The translations under genes and the position numbers were made by a program. From Chloroflexota bacterium (lineage in GTDB: Bacteria; Chloroflexota; Anaerolineae; Promineifilales; Promineifilaceae): 45,313 nt of DNA. The notes below the pieces were generated by a model that worked only from the letters and a program-made list of their open reading frames with translations, was not told the DNA's origin and did not search any database. Shown piece by piece: positions 16,823 through 25,492 of this stretch (the stretch's first letter is position 1; each line of letters begins with the position of its first letter). The stretch covers positions 1-45,313 of the forward strand of contig JAGNBF010000063.1 of assembly GCA_018004935.1 (NCBI GenBank). The letters are read 5' to 3'.

Positions 16823-16925
16823 TCTTGGGGATTTCTTCGGGTAAGGGTTAACCTTGTAATCGCCCTTGAGCGTACAGGCACAAGGCCAGCCCCTGCAACT
16901 GGTGTCAACCCCCAAATCCCTAAGC
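16823..16925. repeat. R5 repeat between folC and lon
   Basis: A diverged R5 copy, with GGCACAAGGCCAGCCC in the middle and ends TCTTGGGGATTTC and CAAATCCCTAAG. It fills most of the gap between folC and lon. Confidence 0.7.
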
Positions 16926-17062
16926 GCCAAAAGGCACGACATCTTACTTTTCAGGTCTCTTTTCGGTGAGTAACTACACTTTTAAAACGTGTTACGTACC
17001 TGGCTTTGTGGAAGTTTATTCATCACCCATTACGCCTCACGCACCACGTCCCACGGATTTTC

Positions 17063-19561
17063 ATGCTTAATCAAAACGATCAAACCGTCCAATTCAGCCA
17101 ATACCCCGACCTTTTTTCGCCCATGCCGTATATCGGCGAAGAGATGTTTGAGGCTGAAGATTTAGAAGATGATGAGGGGTTTATCGAATGCCCCTTCATT
17201 CCCTTACGTGACCTTGTTTTCTACCCGCAAATGGTCATGCCCCTGTTTGTCGGGCGCGACCGTTCCCTGGCGGCAGTACAGGCCGCCGTTGCCAATGGCG
17301 AAACCATCATCCTCTCGGCTCAGCGAGATAGCAATCAGACTGACCCCGGGGCCAACGACCTGTACGATATCGCCACCGAAGCCGCTATCGGGCGGATGTT
17401 GCGGATGCCCGATAATAGTGCCACCGTCCTGGTGCAAGGTCGTCGGCGGGTACAAATTGTCGAATTTCTCCAATGGAATCCGTACATTCGGGTGCGGGCA
17501 CGAGTCATCCACGAGCCAGACGGGTGGCAGGCAGATACAGAAGCGCGGATGCGAACAGTGTTAGACCTGTTTGAACGGGTTGTAGAACTCAGCCGCCGTA
17601 TCCCAGATGACGCCTTCACCTTTGCCCTCAATATTGAAGAACCAGGCTGGCTGGCCGATTTTATCGCCGCCACCCTGGAGCTAAACCTGCTTCAACGGCA
17701 GGAACTCCTGGAAACCTTTGAACCTATTGAACGCCTACAAAAAATCAGTGTCTTCCTGGCTCAAGAAGCTGATGTGTTAGAACTGGAAGATCAGATTCAC
17801 TCCCAGGTACAACAATCCGTAGAGCGGTCACAGAGGGAGCATTTCCTACGCGAACAGATGCGCGTCATCCAGGGGGAACTGGGTGAAGGCGATATTTTTA
17901 GTCAGGAGTTGGAAGAAGTTAAACAGGCTTTTGCCAACAAAGTTCTGCCCGATGTGGTGAAGGCCAAGGTAGATAAAGAGATTGCCCGACTGGCGGCCAT
18001 GCCCCCCATGGCCCCGGAAGTGGGCATTGTCCGTACTTATCTGGACTGGATTCTGGAACTACCCTGGACAGAGAAACAAGAAGAGAACCTGGATGTGCCT
18101 CACGCGGCCGCGATCCTCAATGAAGATCATTATGGCCTGGAAAAAATTAAAGATCGCATCTTAGAGTTCATCGCCGTCAAAAAAATTGCCGCCAACAAGA
18201 TGCGGACACCCATTTTGTGCTTCGTTGGGCCGCCCGGAACCGGCAAAACATCCCTCGGTCGCTCCATCGCCCGGGCGCTAGGCCGGGAATTTGTGCGCGT
18301 CAGTCTAGGGGGTGTGCGTGACGAAGCCGAAATTCGAGGCCACCGCCGCACCTACATCGGCGCATTACCAGGGCGCATCCTACAGACTATGCGCCGGGTC
18401 AAATCGGTCAACCCCCTCTTCATGTTGGATGAAGTAGACAAATTAGGCCAGGATTTCCGGGGAGACCCGTCCTCAGCCCTACTAGAAGTATTAGACCCGG
18501 AACAAAACAAGGAGTTCCTCGATCATTACCTGGATTTGGATTACGACCTATCTAACGTGTTGTTTGTCACCACGGCCAACTCCCTGGATCCTATTCCGCG
18601 GCCGCTGTTAGACCGGATGGAAGTGATTGAGTTTTCCAGCTACATGGAAGAAGAAAAGCTAGAAATTGCTCGCACCCACCTCATCCCCAAACAGTTAGAA
18701 GAACATGGGCTGGCGGATACCAATGTGCGCTTCGATGAAGACGCTCTTAAGGCCATGATTCGCCAGTATACCTATGAGGCCGGGGTACGTAACTTGAACC
18801 GGGAAATTGCCAACGTGTGCCGCAAAATTGCTCGCCGCGTGGCCGAAGGGCGACGCCATCCCCATCGCATTTATGCTCGCCTGCTTCCAGAACTATTGGG
18901 GCCACCCCATTTTAGTGAAGAAGTTCTCCGCGAGAATGATGAGATTGGTGTAGCTACTGGGGTCGCCTGGACCTCAGCGGGTGGGGATACCATGCTCATC
19001 GAAGTAAATCTGATGCCGGGCAAAGGGAATCTGACCCTCACGGGGCAGTTAGGTGAGGTTATGCAAGAGAGTGCCCAGGCCGCCCTGACCTATACGCGCA
19101 GTCAATCAGGGAATCTGGGCATTGATGATCAATGGTTTGAGAAGATGGACATTCACATCCATATCCCGGAAGGCGCTGTGCCCAAGGATGGCCCCTCGGC
19201 AGGGGTGGCGCTGACGACGGCTCTGGTGTCGGCGTTTACCAATCGCCCGGTGCGGCGGGATGTAGGGATGACGGGGGAAGTGACTTTACGCGGCCGCGTT
19301 CTGCCCGTTGGTGGCATTCGCGAAAAGGCACTGGCGGCCCGGCGGCTGGGCATTACCACCTTTATCATGCCCCAGAAAAACAAGAGCGACCTGGAAGAAA
19401 TTCCCCGCAAATTACGCCAGGATTTGCGTTTCATCCTGGTAGAACGCATGGATCACATTTTGCAGGAAGCTTTGCTTCCCCCGGTGACACCCCCAAAACC
19501 GGCCCGGCGGCGCAAGAAGGCCAGTGAACCGGCAGAAGAGGCTGAAAGTAGCGAACCGTAG
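17063..19561 (+). CDS. lon: ATP-dependent protease Lon
   Basis: A Lon-type AAA+ serine protease that degrades damaged and regulatory proteins in the cytoplasm. With the ATG at 17063 it has 832 residues; a TTG at 17006 is in frame but has no clear ribosome-binding site. A LonN substrate-binding domain (about 30-230, CPFIPLRDLVFYPQMVMPLFVGR) is followed by the AAA+ module with Walker A GPPGTGKTS (near 390) and Walker B LFMLDEVDK. The protease domain has the catalytic dyad Ser712 (KDGPSAGVAL) and Lys755 (REKALAARR), 43 residues apart as in E. coli Lon. A short Lys/Glu-rich tail extends past the fold. Three GCGGCCGC sites occur, all in the second half. Confidence 0.97.
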   Translation: MLNQNDQTVQFSQYPDLFSPMPYIGEEMFEAEDLEDDEGFIECPFIPLRDLVFYPQMVMPLFVGRDRSLAAVQAAVANGETIILSAQRDSNQTDPGANDLYDIATEAAIGRMLRMPDNSATVLVQGRRRVQIVEFLQWNPYIRVRARVIHEPDGWQADTEARMRTVLDLFERVVELSRRIPDDAFTFALNIEEPGWLADFIAATLELNLLQRQELLETFEPIERLQKISVFLAQEADVLELEDQIHSQVQQSVERSQREHFLREQMRVIQGELGEGDIFSQELEEVKQAFANKVLPDVVKAKVDKEIARLAAMPPMAPEVGIVRTYLDWILELPWTEKQEENLDVPHAAAILNEDHYGLEKIKDRILEFIAVKKIAANKMRTPILCFVGPPGTGKTSLGRSIARALGREFVRVSLGGVRDEAEIRGHRRTYIGALPGRILQTMRRVKSVNPLFMLDEVDKLGQDFRGDPSSALLEVLDPEQNKEFLDHYLDLDYDLSNVLFVTTANSLDPIPRPLLDRMEVIEFSSYMEEEKLEIARTHLIPKQLEEHGLADTNVRFDEDALKAMIRQYTYEAGVRNLNREIANVCRKIARRVAEGRRHPHRIYARLLPELLGPPHFSEEVLRENDEIGVATGVAWTSAGGDTMLIEVNLMPGKGNLTLTGQLGEVMQESAQAALTYTRSQSGNLGIDDQWFEKMDIHIHIPEGAVPKDGPSAGVALTTALVSAFTNRPVRRDVGMTGEVTLRGRVLPVGGIREKALAARRLGITTFIMPQKNKSDLEEIPRKLRQDLRFILVERMDHILQEALLPPVTPPKPARRRKKASEPAEEAESSEP

Positions 19562-20048
19562 CCTGCCAAATGTGGTTGCCCAACCGGGCTGGCCTTGTGC
19601 CAGCCCGTACCAATCGCATTACCGTATTAAATTCTTAACCTTCCTAAACCGTTGAACGCCCGAAGCACGCTCAAAAAATGGCCCGAACTGTAGAACAGCC
19701 TTTTTGTAGTTAAAAAAATTAATCAGGTAATGGAATCCTCCCCACCCCTAACCCCGCCCCCAGGGACGGAGAATTTTTCCAATGGGGCATTTTTCGGGGC
19801 ATTCGCCCCGAAAAATGCCCCATTGGAATTTCCCCCTTCTCGCGGGAATCGGCAGGGGGGATGGGGTCAATGAATGCGTTACCCGATTAAAAATTTAATG
19901 AACAATCAGGCTGTTCACCCTCTCGTGAAAACAAAAAACGGTTACCGCCAGGAGCAAACCAAATTGAGAATTGCTGTTTACCCTGGCTGTCCGTTGCCCA
20001 TAACCAGGGTACGGGCTACAATGCGTGCCATTCAACGGTGAACGCACT
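19562..20048. repeat. R4 element interrupted by an R1 insertion
   Basis: A short R5-like palindrome (19566-19610) is followed by an R4 element from about 19647 to 19974. Its usual hairpin ACAGCCTTTCAGGCTGTTC is split after ACAGCCTT by an R1 element (about 19702-19906), and resumes with TCAGGCTGTTCACCC. The R1 core is a near-perfect palindrome (19777-19828) with loop ATTC. This is a direct record of R1 moving into R4. Confidence 0.85.
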
Positions 20049-20864
20049 ATGAGTCCTACACCTACACCTATCGCCACACAGATCCCTTGTCAGCAATGCA
20101 GTGCACCTTTACCCGTAGAGCAAGGGTCTCGCTTCATCAAATGTGAATTTTGTGGAGCCACCAATTTTGTTGACAAAACCCGTGCTGTTTTCCATTACGC
20201 CTTACAACAAACTGTCCGTGACACAGATGCCCTGGCCGCTTTGCGGCGATGGATGGCTGGCAATCAGACGGTCAAAGGGTTAGACACGAAAGCCCAGATT
20301 GGCCCGGCGCAATTTGAATATTTTCCCATGTGGTTGATACGGACTGAGCAAAATGGGGGGGAAAAGGTGTTTCTAGAACCCGCGGCCGCGCTCTCTATTA
20401 GTGCGCTCAAGGGTGAAACTATTCCTGCCGCTGACCTGGTGCCATATGATCATGAGTTGGACGCGGCCGCGGTTGAACCCACCGTTCCCTATGAAGCCAT
20501 GCTCCAATGGCTCAAAGACGAAAAAAGCATCGCCGATACTGCTATCCGGGAAGTCTCGTTGGTTCATTTGCCTCTGTTTGTCTTCAAATATGAGTTCAAA
20601 GGGGAGCGGTACACCGCCCTGGTAGATGCGGCCACGAGCAAAGTATTCGCCAACATTTTCCCCTCTAAATGGGAAGCCCCTTATTTGACGATTGCCATCA
20701 TTGCCTTCCTGGTCTACTTTTGCGCCGCTTTGGCCCCAATGGCCGGGTACCTGAGTGGTTATGGTGAAGGCATGGTTTTAGGCATCATCGCCTATGTAAT
20801 CATTGCTGTCGTGGCGGCGATACCGATTTTTGTCGCGGCCGCGTACATTTCTTCTAAGGTTTAG
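20049..20864 (+). CDS. Zinc-ribbon membrane protein 1 of 3
   Basis: 271 residues. The N-terminal zinc ribbon is CQQCSAPLPVEQGSRFIKCEFCG, similar in spacing to LSD1-type ribbons. A soluble middle region ends in LPLFVFKYEFKGERYTALVD, and two hydrophobic helices close the protein (about residues 205-270), so the ribbon probably faces the cytoplasm. I do not recognise a function. The next gene begins two bases after the stop and has the same order of parts, including the motif PL(W/F)V-x2-Y-(E/F)-(F/Y)-(K/R)-G-x2-Y followed by VD. Start choice: ATG 20049; ATG 20025 is in frame but poorly placed. Three GCGGCCGC sites are present. Confidence 0.75.
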   Translation: MSPTPTPIATQIPCQQCSAPLPVEQGSRFIKCEFCGATNFVDKTRAVFHYALQQTVRDTDALAALRRWMAGNQTVKGLDTKAQIGPAQFEYFPMWLIRTEQNGGEKVFLEPAAALSISALKGETIPAADLVPYDHELDAAAVEPTVPYEAMLQWLKDEKSIADTAIREVSLVHLPLFVFKYEFKGERYTALVDAATSKVFANIFPSKWEAPYLTIAIIAFLVYFCAALAPMAGYLSGYGEGMVLGIIAYVIIAVVAAIPIFVAAAYISSKV

Positions 20865-20866
20865 CA

Positions 20867-21973
20867 ATGGCTGTCAACGAACAAACTCAAGGCTTAACCT
20901 GCCCCAATTGTGCCAGCGTAGTACCCGTGCCCGAAGGTGTGCGCATTATCGAATGCCCATCCTGCCACTTGCGCTCCTTTGTGCAAGGGGAGCAGGGAGT
21001 TCGCCGCTGGCAGGTTGCCCGTAAGGTAGAGCGGGAACAGGCCGAACGAGCCGTAAAAGGGTTTTTCACCGGCATAAACAAAGCCGCAGACTTGAAGCGC
21101 AAAGCGGAAATTAAGGAAATGTTTCTGGCTTATCTGCCTTACTGGCGGGTGGCGGCTATGGTAGCGGGTTGGATGTTTGGCCGGGTGAAGTCAGGCAAAG
21201 ACAATACGCGTCCGGTAGAAGTAGAAATTATGGAAGAGATGCACTGGAATGACGCGGCCGCGGACGTGTCTGAATTTGGTGTGCATCAGGTTTCCCTCTC
21301 AAAAACCGATTTGCTCCCTTATGACTCGGATCAGCTCCATGCAGAAGGTATGGTCTTTGAACCGGCCGAATCCCCTACGGATGCGCTCGAAGAGGCACGC
21401 CAACATTTTGAGCATCGCGGCCGCAATAAACGGAGCCTGGCCCGCAAGTTTTTTGAGAAATTCCATGTCTTGCGGCAACAATTGGCTCTGGTGTATTACC
21501 CGTTGTGGGTAGCCCGATATGAGTATCGCGGCCGCAATTATCAGGTGGTGGTAGATGGGGTTAAAGGGAGTGTTCTCTATGGCAAAGCACCGGGTAACAT
21601 TTTTTACCGGGCCGCTATGCTGGTAGGGGGTATGGCTCTAGGCAACCTGATCCTGGTAAATGGAACCGTTATTGCCGCCCGGTTGTTCGTTTTTGTAGAC
21701 AGTGATGAAGACGGCACGTTTTTGCTCCTATGCGCACCCGCCGTAATTGGGTTGGGTTTGATCGCGGCCGCGTATCAGGCCTTCCGCTATGGGGAAGAAG
21801 TAGAAAGCCGCCAAAAAGGGGCCGAAAAAGCTGTTGGGGTAGGTTCCCGTGCCACTACCGACAATTCACCGGTTAGTGCCGTGCGAAATATGATGGGTGA
21901 CTCCGGCGGCGACTTCCTCACCACTGGCTTAAAAGTGCTAGAAGAGCTTTCCGAAATATCCCGCAAATCGTGA
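20867..21973 (+). CDS. Zinc-ribbon membrane protein 2 of 3
   Basis: 368 residues, co-transcribed with the preceding gene (two-base gap). A zinc ribbon, CPNCASVVPVPEGVRIIECPSC, is followed by a basic linker, a long charged region, YYPLWVARYEYRGRNYQVVVDG and two hydrophobic segments (about residues 245-310). The tail (about 320-368) is polar. It looks like an enlarged paralogue of the previous protein. Four GCGGCCGC sites are present: two are read as RGR and two as AAA, showing that the octamer is not tied to one peptide. Function unknown; a membrane-linked complex with its two neighbours is an inference. Confidence 0.75.
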   Translation: MAVNEQTQGLTCPNCASVVPVPEGVRIIECPSCHLRSFVQGEQGVRRWQVARKVEREQAERAVKGFFTGINKAADLKRKAEIKEMFLAYLPYWRVAAMVAGWMFGRVKSGKDNTRPVEVEIMEEMHWNDAAADVSEFGVHQVSLSKTDLLPYDSDQLHAEGMVFEPAESPTDALEEARQHFEHRGRNKRSLARKFFEKFHVLRQQLALVYYPLWVARYEYRGRNYQVVVDGVKGSVLYGKAPGNIFYRAAMLVGGMALGNLILVNGTVIAARLFVFVDSDEDGTFLLLCAPAVIGLGLIAAAYQAFRYGEEVESRQKGAEKAVGVGSRATTDNSPVSAVRNMMGDSGGDFLTTGLKVLEELSEISRKS

Positions 21974-21979
21974 ACCGTA

Positions 21980-22085
21980 AATAAAGGTAACAATACCCAT
22001 CTTCGATGCCTGAGCTTGTCGAAGGCAACACGAGGCTTCGATAAGCTCAGCCCTCAAGAGCCTTAGGAATGAGAACTAAATAACT
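21980..22085. repeat. Palindromic repeat between zinc-ribbon genes 2 and 3
   Basis: Contains CCTGAGCTTGTCGAAGGC and an imperfect complement, then CTTAGGAATGAGAACTAAATAAC, which matches the repeat end at 1321. The insertion separates the third zinc-ribbon gene from the first two. Confidence 0.7.
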
Positions 22086-22096
22086 TATTGACGCCT

Positions 22097-22642
22097 ATGA
22101 AACTCATCCCCCTCATCTGCCCCGAATGTAATACCCCCCTCAAACCAGATAACGAAGATGTTATGACCGTTTGCCCCCAATGCCAGCGTTTTTATCAGCT
22201 AGGGCAACAGGGCTTGCGGCCGCTGGCCGTACAATTCCGTTCCACAGGCCAAACCATGGCCAAAGAATGGATGCCTTTCTGGGTATTCCAGGGCAAAGTA
22301 GTGATTACCGAGCGGCAAACACAAGGGGGCAGTAACAAGAGTGCCCAGGCCGCCGAACAGTTATGGAGTTCTCCTCGTGTTCTTTATGTACCCGCCTGGG
22401 ATTTGCCCGTAAATCGGGTACAAGAGATCGGTGGGGCGATGATCCAGCAACAACCCGTTCTACAACACCTGGAACAACCCGACACTTTCCGCCTGCGACC
22501 AGCCATCATCACCGCCGCCGATGCTCAAAAAATGTTGGAATTTATCATTCTGGCGATTGAAGCCCGCCGCGAAGATTATCTAAAAAACCTGGTTTTTCAT
22601 TTACAGGTGGGAGAAGGAGTATTGTGGGCTTTGCCCCAATAA
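22097..22642 (+). CDS. Zinc-ribbon protein 3 of 3
   Basis: 181 residues. The N-terminus has a zinc ribbon, CPECNTPLKPDNEDVMTVCPQC, like the two preceding proteins. The rest is soluble, with VLYVPAWDLPVNRVQEIGG recalling the PL-W-V motif of the neighbours, and no membrane helix. It may be the soluble member of a three-protein system. ATG 22097 is chosen over an in-frame TTG at 22088. One GCGGCCGC. Function unknown. Confidence 0.7.
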   Translation: MKLIPLICPECNTPLKPDNEDVMTVCPQCQRFYQLGQQGLRPLAVQFRSTGQTMAKEWMPFWVFQGKVVITERQTQGGSNKSAQAAEQLWSSPRVLYVPAWDLPVNRVQEIGGAMIQQQPVLQHLEQPDTFRLRPAIITAADAQKMLEFIILAIEARREDYLKNLVFHLQVGEGVLWALPQ

Positions 22643-22654
22643 GTGAATTAAAAA

Positions 22655-22726
22655 TTCGTAGGACAATTTTGTAAATTGTCCACCGGGCGATTTAAAAAAT
22701 CGCCCTACATTTTCGCAGGAGGGATT
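22655..22726 (+). repeat. R7 double hairpin supplying the ribosome-binding site of the next gene
   Basis: Hairpin 1 has arms GGACAATTT and AAATTGTCC (22661-22681), hairpin 2 has arms GGGCGATTT and AAATCGCCC (22685-22705). Then CTACATTTTCGCAGGAGGG gives a strong Shine-Dalgarno sequence seven bases before the acetyltransferase ATG. The micro-ORF found in other R7 copies is missing here. Confidence 0.85.
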
Positions 22727-23875
22727 ATGACACTCACCATCGAACGGGTGGAGACGAGTAAACAATTACGTGAATTTATTAAGGTACCCTGGACCGTCTA
22801 CAAAGATGATCCCAACTGGGTTCCCTGGTTGTATTTTGAACGGTTGGAGTTCTTTGACAAAAGCAAGAACCATTTTTTTGCCCATGCCGAAGCCGATTAT
22901 TTCATTGCCCGGCGGGATGGTAAGGCGATTGGTTCTATAGCCGCCATTTTAAACCACCGACATAATGAGTTCCACGGGGAAAATGTGGCTCATTTTGGTG
23001 TGTTTGAGCTAATCAATGATGCCGAAGCCGCGGCCGCGCTCCTGCAAGCCGCCTGTGATTGGGCCAAAGCTCGAGGGGTAGACAAAATAATCGGCCCCAT
23101 GAGCCTCTCCACCAACGATGAATGTGGCATGTTATTAGAAGGGTATGATTCGCCCCCGGTAATCCTCATTACCTACAACCCTCCCTACTACCATGACTTT
23201 ATGGCCGCCAATGGTTTTCACAAAGCAATGGATTTGCTCTCGTGGGATGTGCCGCTGGAACCGCTCGTCAAAGGCAATGCTATGCCGGAAAAAGTGGTCC
23301 GGGTAGTGAATGCCTTACGCGACAAAGCCAATTTAAAGTTGCGGCCGCTAAACATGAAAGACCTGGACAATGAAATAGATCGCCTCAAAAAGGTCTACAA
23401 CAGTGCCTGGGAGAAAAATTGGGGCTTTGTCCCCCTCACCGATGATGAATTGGAACATCTGGTTAATGGCTTAAAACCCATTATAGACCCAGACATCATC
23501 CTGGTGGCCGAAAAGGATAGCGAACCCGTCGGTTTTTGCCTCTCCGCGCCCGATGTTAATGTCCCCCTACGCAAAATCCGCCCCGGCCCGTCCTTGCTTA
23601 GCTCCTATATTGGCGGGGCACGCATGGTGCTAAATCGTAAAAAAACCCCTTGCTTCCGTGTGATTGCCCTGGGTGTTGTTGAAGAGTTTCGCTCTGGTGG
23701 TATTGGGGCGCTTTTCTATCTGGAAGTAGTGCAACGTGGCTTTGCCAAAGGGTATACCCACATAGATGGCTCCTGGGTTCTAGAAACCAATGATGCCATG
23801 AATAAAGCCATTGCCATGATGGGCGGCAAGGTGTATAAAAAACATCGGGTATATGAGAAGCTATTATCGGTGTGA
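22727..23875 (+). CDS. GNAT-type N-acetyltransferase family protein (YghO-like)
   Basis: 382 residues. The N-terminal KVPWTVYKDDPNWVPWL signature and the length are like the YghO-type group of uncharacterised proteins. The C-terminal half carries a GNAT-like acetyl-CoA motif, ALGVVEEFRSGGIGALFYLEVVQRG, and a closing THIDGSWVLETNDAMNKAIAMMGGK. The substrate is unknown. AGGAGGG, provided by an R7 repeat, lies seven bases before the ATG. Upstream in-frame sequence belongs to the repeat. Two GCGGCCGC sites are present. Confidence 0.85.
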   Translation: MTLTIERVETSKQLREFIKVPWTVYKDDPNWVPWLYFERLEFFDKSKNHFFAHAEADYFIARRDGKAIGSIAAILNHRHNEFHGENVAHFGVFELINDAEAAAALLQAACDWAKARGVDKIIGPMSLSTNDECGMLLEGYDSPPVILITYNPPYYHDFMAANGFHKAMDLLSWDVPLEPLVKGNAMPEKVVRVVNALRDKANLKLRPLNMKDLDNEIDRLKKVYNSAWEKNWGFVPLTDDELEHLVNGLKPIIDPDIILVAEKDSEPVGFCLSAPDVNVPLRKIRPGPSLLSSYIGGARMVLNRKKTPCFRVIALGVVEEFRSGGIGALFYLEVVQRGFAKGYTHIDGSWVLETNDAMNKAIAMMGGKVYKKHRVYEKLLSV

Positions 23876-23973
23876 GGTAGACAGGTAACACTCTGATTTT
23901 TCTGCCTTTACCGGTTTTCTGGGAAAGATCAGGTGTGACCCAAAACCCCACATCCCTTCCCTCTGCATTCCCC

Positions 23974-24012
23974 ATGAACAGAACGCGCACCAAAAGAAAT
24001 GAAAATTTGTAG
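23974..24012 (+). CDS. R7 micro-ORF copy 1 (12 codons)
   Basis: ATG to TAG, reading MNRTRTKRNENL. The UAG stop overlaps the first base pairs of hairpin 1. No clear Shine-Dalgarno sequence precedes this copy. It may be a leader peptide or merely part of the DNA repeat. Confidence 0.3.
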   Translation: MNRTRTKRNENL

Positions 24013-24075
24013 GACGATTTGGTAAATCGTCCGGGCGATTTGCCAAATCGCCCTACATTTTCGTAGGAGTTTCCC

Positions 24076-24114
24076 ATGGGCCTACGGCGCACCAAGAGGA
24101 ATGAAAATTTGTAG
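24076..24114 (+). CDS. R7 micro-ORF copy 2 (12 codons)
   Basis: ATG to TAG, reading MGLRRTKRNENL, with TAGGAG from the preceding R7 unit six bases upstream. Compared with copy 1 the codons for Lys-Arg change from AAA AGA to AAG AGG, both silent. The stop again overlaps hairpin 1. Confidence 0.35.
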   Translation: MGLRRTKRNENL

Positions 24115-24295
24115 GACGATTTGGTAAATCGTCCACTGGGCGATTTGGCAAATCGCCCTACATTTTCGTAGGAGTTCCCCATGAGCCTACAGCGCACCAA
24201 AATGGATGAAAATAACGCCACCATTTTTCATTCCTATCCGTGTTTCTTCCTATCCGTGTTTCCACCATCCGTGGCTATTTTCACAGGAGAAAAAC

Positions 24296-24682
24296 ATGTT
24301 ACGAGAAATTATCCATACAACTCATGCCCCGGCGGCAGTAGGACCCTATTCGCAAGCGATTCGCCTCGGTAATCTGGTGTTTACATCTGGGCAAATTGCC
24401 TTAGACCCTTCCACCGGTAAACTGGTGGAAGGGGATGTGGTGGCCCAAACGCATCAGGTAATGAAAAATTTGCAATCAGTGCTCGCGGCCGCGGCCACGG
24501 ATCTCTCCCAAGTCATCAAAACCACCGTCTTCCTGCAAAACATGGGCGATTTCCCTGTCTTCAACCAGACCTACGCCCAATATTTCTCCAGCCAACCCCC
24601 TGCCCGCTCCACCGTAGAAGTAACTAAATTACCTTTAGGTGGCCTGGTGGAAATTGAATGTATCGCCCTTATTCAAGAGTAA
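24296..24682 (+). CDS. ridA: RidA family enamine/imine deaminase
   Basis: 128 residues, the standard size of this trimeric cytoplasmic family, which hydrolyses reactive 2-aminoacrylate and related imines formed by PLP enzymes. Family motifs are complete: AVGPYSQAIRLGNLVFTSGQIALDP, and near the end PPARSTVEVTKLPLGGLVEIECIA, with the conserved Arg that binds the carboxylate. ATG 24296 follows CAGGAGA; the upstream in-frame extension reads through repeat DNA. One GCGGCCGC encodes LAAAATD. Confidence 0.95.
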   Translation: MLREIIHTTHAPAAVGPYSQAIRLGNLVFTSGQIALDPSTGKLVEGDVVAQTHQVMKNLQSVLAAAATDLSQVIKTTVFLQNMGDFPVFNQTYAQYFSSQPPARSTVEVTKLPLGGLVEIECIALIQE

Positions 24683-24688
24683 ACGTAA

Positions 24689-24783
24689 CGATACACGTCC
24701 TTGAGGGCTGAGTTTGTCGAAGGCGAAGCCGGGCTTCGCCTTCGACAAACTCAGGCAGAGCCGTACCCCGTTTCTATAGATAC
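24689..24783. repeat. R8 palindromic repeat between ridA and the response regulator
   Basis: Starts GATACACGTCC, contains GCTGAGTTTGTCGAAGGC and the complementary GCCTTCGACAAACTCAG around GAAGCCGGGCTTC, and ends CTATAGATACG. Reverse-oriented copy at 32287-32378. Confidence 0.85.
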
Positions 24784-24792
24784 GAGCAAACA

Positions 24793-25476
24793 ATGAGTGG
24801 CGAAATTATTCTCGTCGTAGATGATGAAGCCCCCATCCGTGAACTGGCCCGCATGTACCTGGAGCAGGATGGCTACCGGGTAATTATGGCCGTCAATGGA
24901 CAGCAAGCTCTGGATCAGGTCAGACAACAAACACCTGATCTGGTGGTGTTAGATTTAATGTTGCCAGGAATTGATGGTTGGGAAGTGTGTCGCCGTCTCC
25001 GCGCCCAGGGGCACCTGCCCATCCTCATGCTCACCGCCCGTGATGATGACATTGACAAGATTGTGGGATTAGAGATGGGGGCAGATGATTATTTGACCAA
25101 ACCATTTAACCCCCGGGAGATGGTGGCCCGAGTGCGGGCGATATTGCGCCGTGCGGCCGCGGTTCCCTCTCCCCAAACCGAACTCCGCCGCCTGGGCAAC
25201 CTTACCCTTAACCCCATCAGCCGTGACGTTCTCATCGCTGACCGGCGCATCGAATTACGCAGTAAAGAGTTCGACTTGCTCCTGACCCTCATGGATCACC
25301 AAAACATGGTTCTCTCTCGTGAACAACTCCTTGATCTGGTTTGGGGCTACGAATTTTACGGTCAAACCCGTACCGTGGATGTCCACATCGCTCATCTGCG
25401 GGATCGGTTAGCCGGTAGTAACGTCAAAATCGAAACCGTTTGGGGCAAGGGGTACAAGTTACTGGTTGAGGCGTAA
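24793..25476 (+). CDS. OmpR-family response regulator
   Basis: 227 residues. The receiver domain (1-118) begins ILVVDDEAPIRELARMYLEQDGY. Asp54 in VVLDLMLPG is the phosphorylation site, and Lys in DDYLTKPF completes the active site. The winged-helix DNA-binding domain (about 128-227) ends VWGYEFYGQTRTVDVHIAHLRDRL and VWGKGYKL. It is the partner of the kinase encoded next. The ribosome-binding site is weak. One GCGGCCGC lies in the linker. The regulated genes are unknown. Confidence 0.95.
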   Translation: MSGEIILVVDDEAPIRELARMYLEQDGYRVIMAVNGQQALDQVRQQTPDLVVLDLMLPGIDGWEVCRRLRAQGHLPILMLTARDDDIDKIVGLEMGADDYLTKPFNPREMVARVRAILRRAAAVPSPQTELRRLGNLTLNPISRDVLIADRRIELRSKEFDLLLTLMDHQNMVLSREQLLDLVWGYEFYGQTRTVDVHIAHLRDRLAGSNVKIETVWGKGYKLLVEA

Positions 25477-25492
25477 AGGACGACAGACCCCC

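Larger units (their letters stand above)
23876..24295. repeat. Intergenic region with two tandem R7 units
   Basis: R7 units of about 102 bp lie at about 23974-24075 and 24076-24180, followed by a partial third start at 24181. Each full unit has an ATG-initiated 12-codon micro-ORF, two hairpins and CTACATTTTCGTAGGAG. The third ATG opens a 63-codon frame that overlaps ridA in another frame and is probably not a gene. The ridA ribosome-binding site (CAGGAGA) lies beyond the repeats. Confidence 0.85.

Noticed and set aside
17006-17062. TTG-initiated extension of Lon
   Set aside because: No ribosome-binding site of note and no similarity to Lon N-termini; ATG 17063 is preferred.
23974-24190. R7 units as a CRISPR array
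   Set aside because: Only two and a half units of about 102 bp, each with two internal hairpins; no unique spacers.
23598-24224. 208-codon minus-strand frame
   Set aside because: It is made of R7 repeat sequence plus antisense of the acetyltransferase gene, with a repetitive translated product.
24181-24372. 63-codon frame starting at the third R7 ATG
   Set aside because: It overlaps the start of ridA in another frame, and its product has no recognisable features beyond the first few residues.
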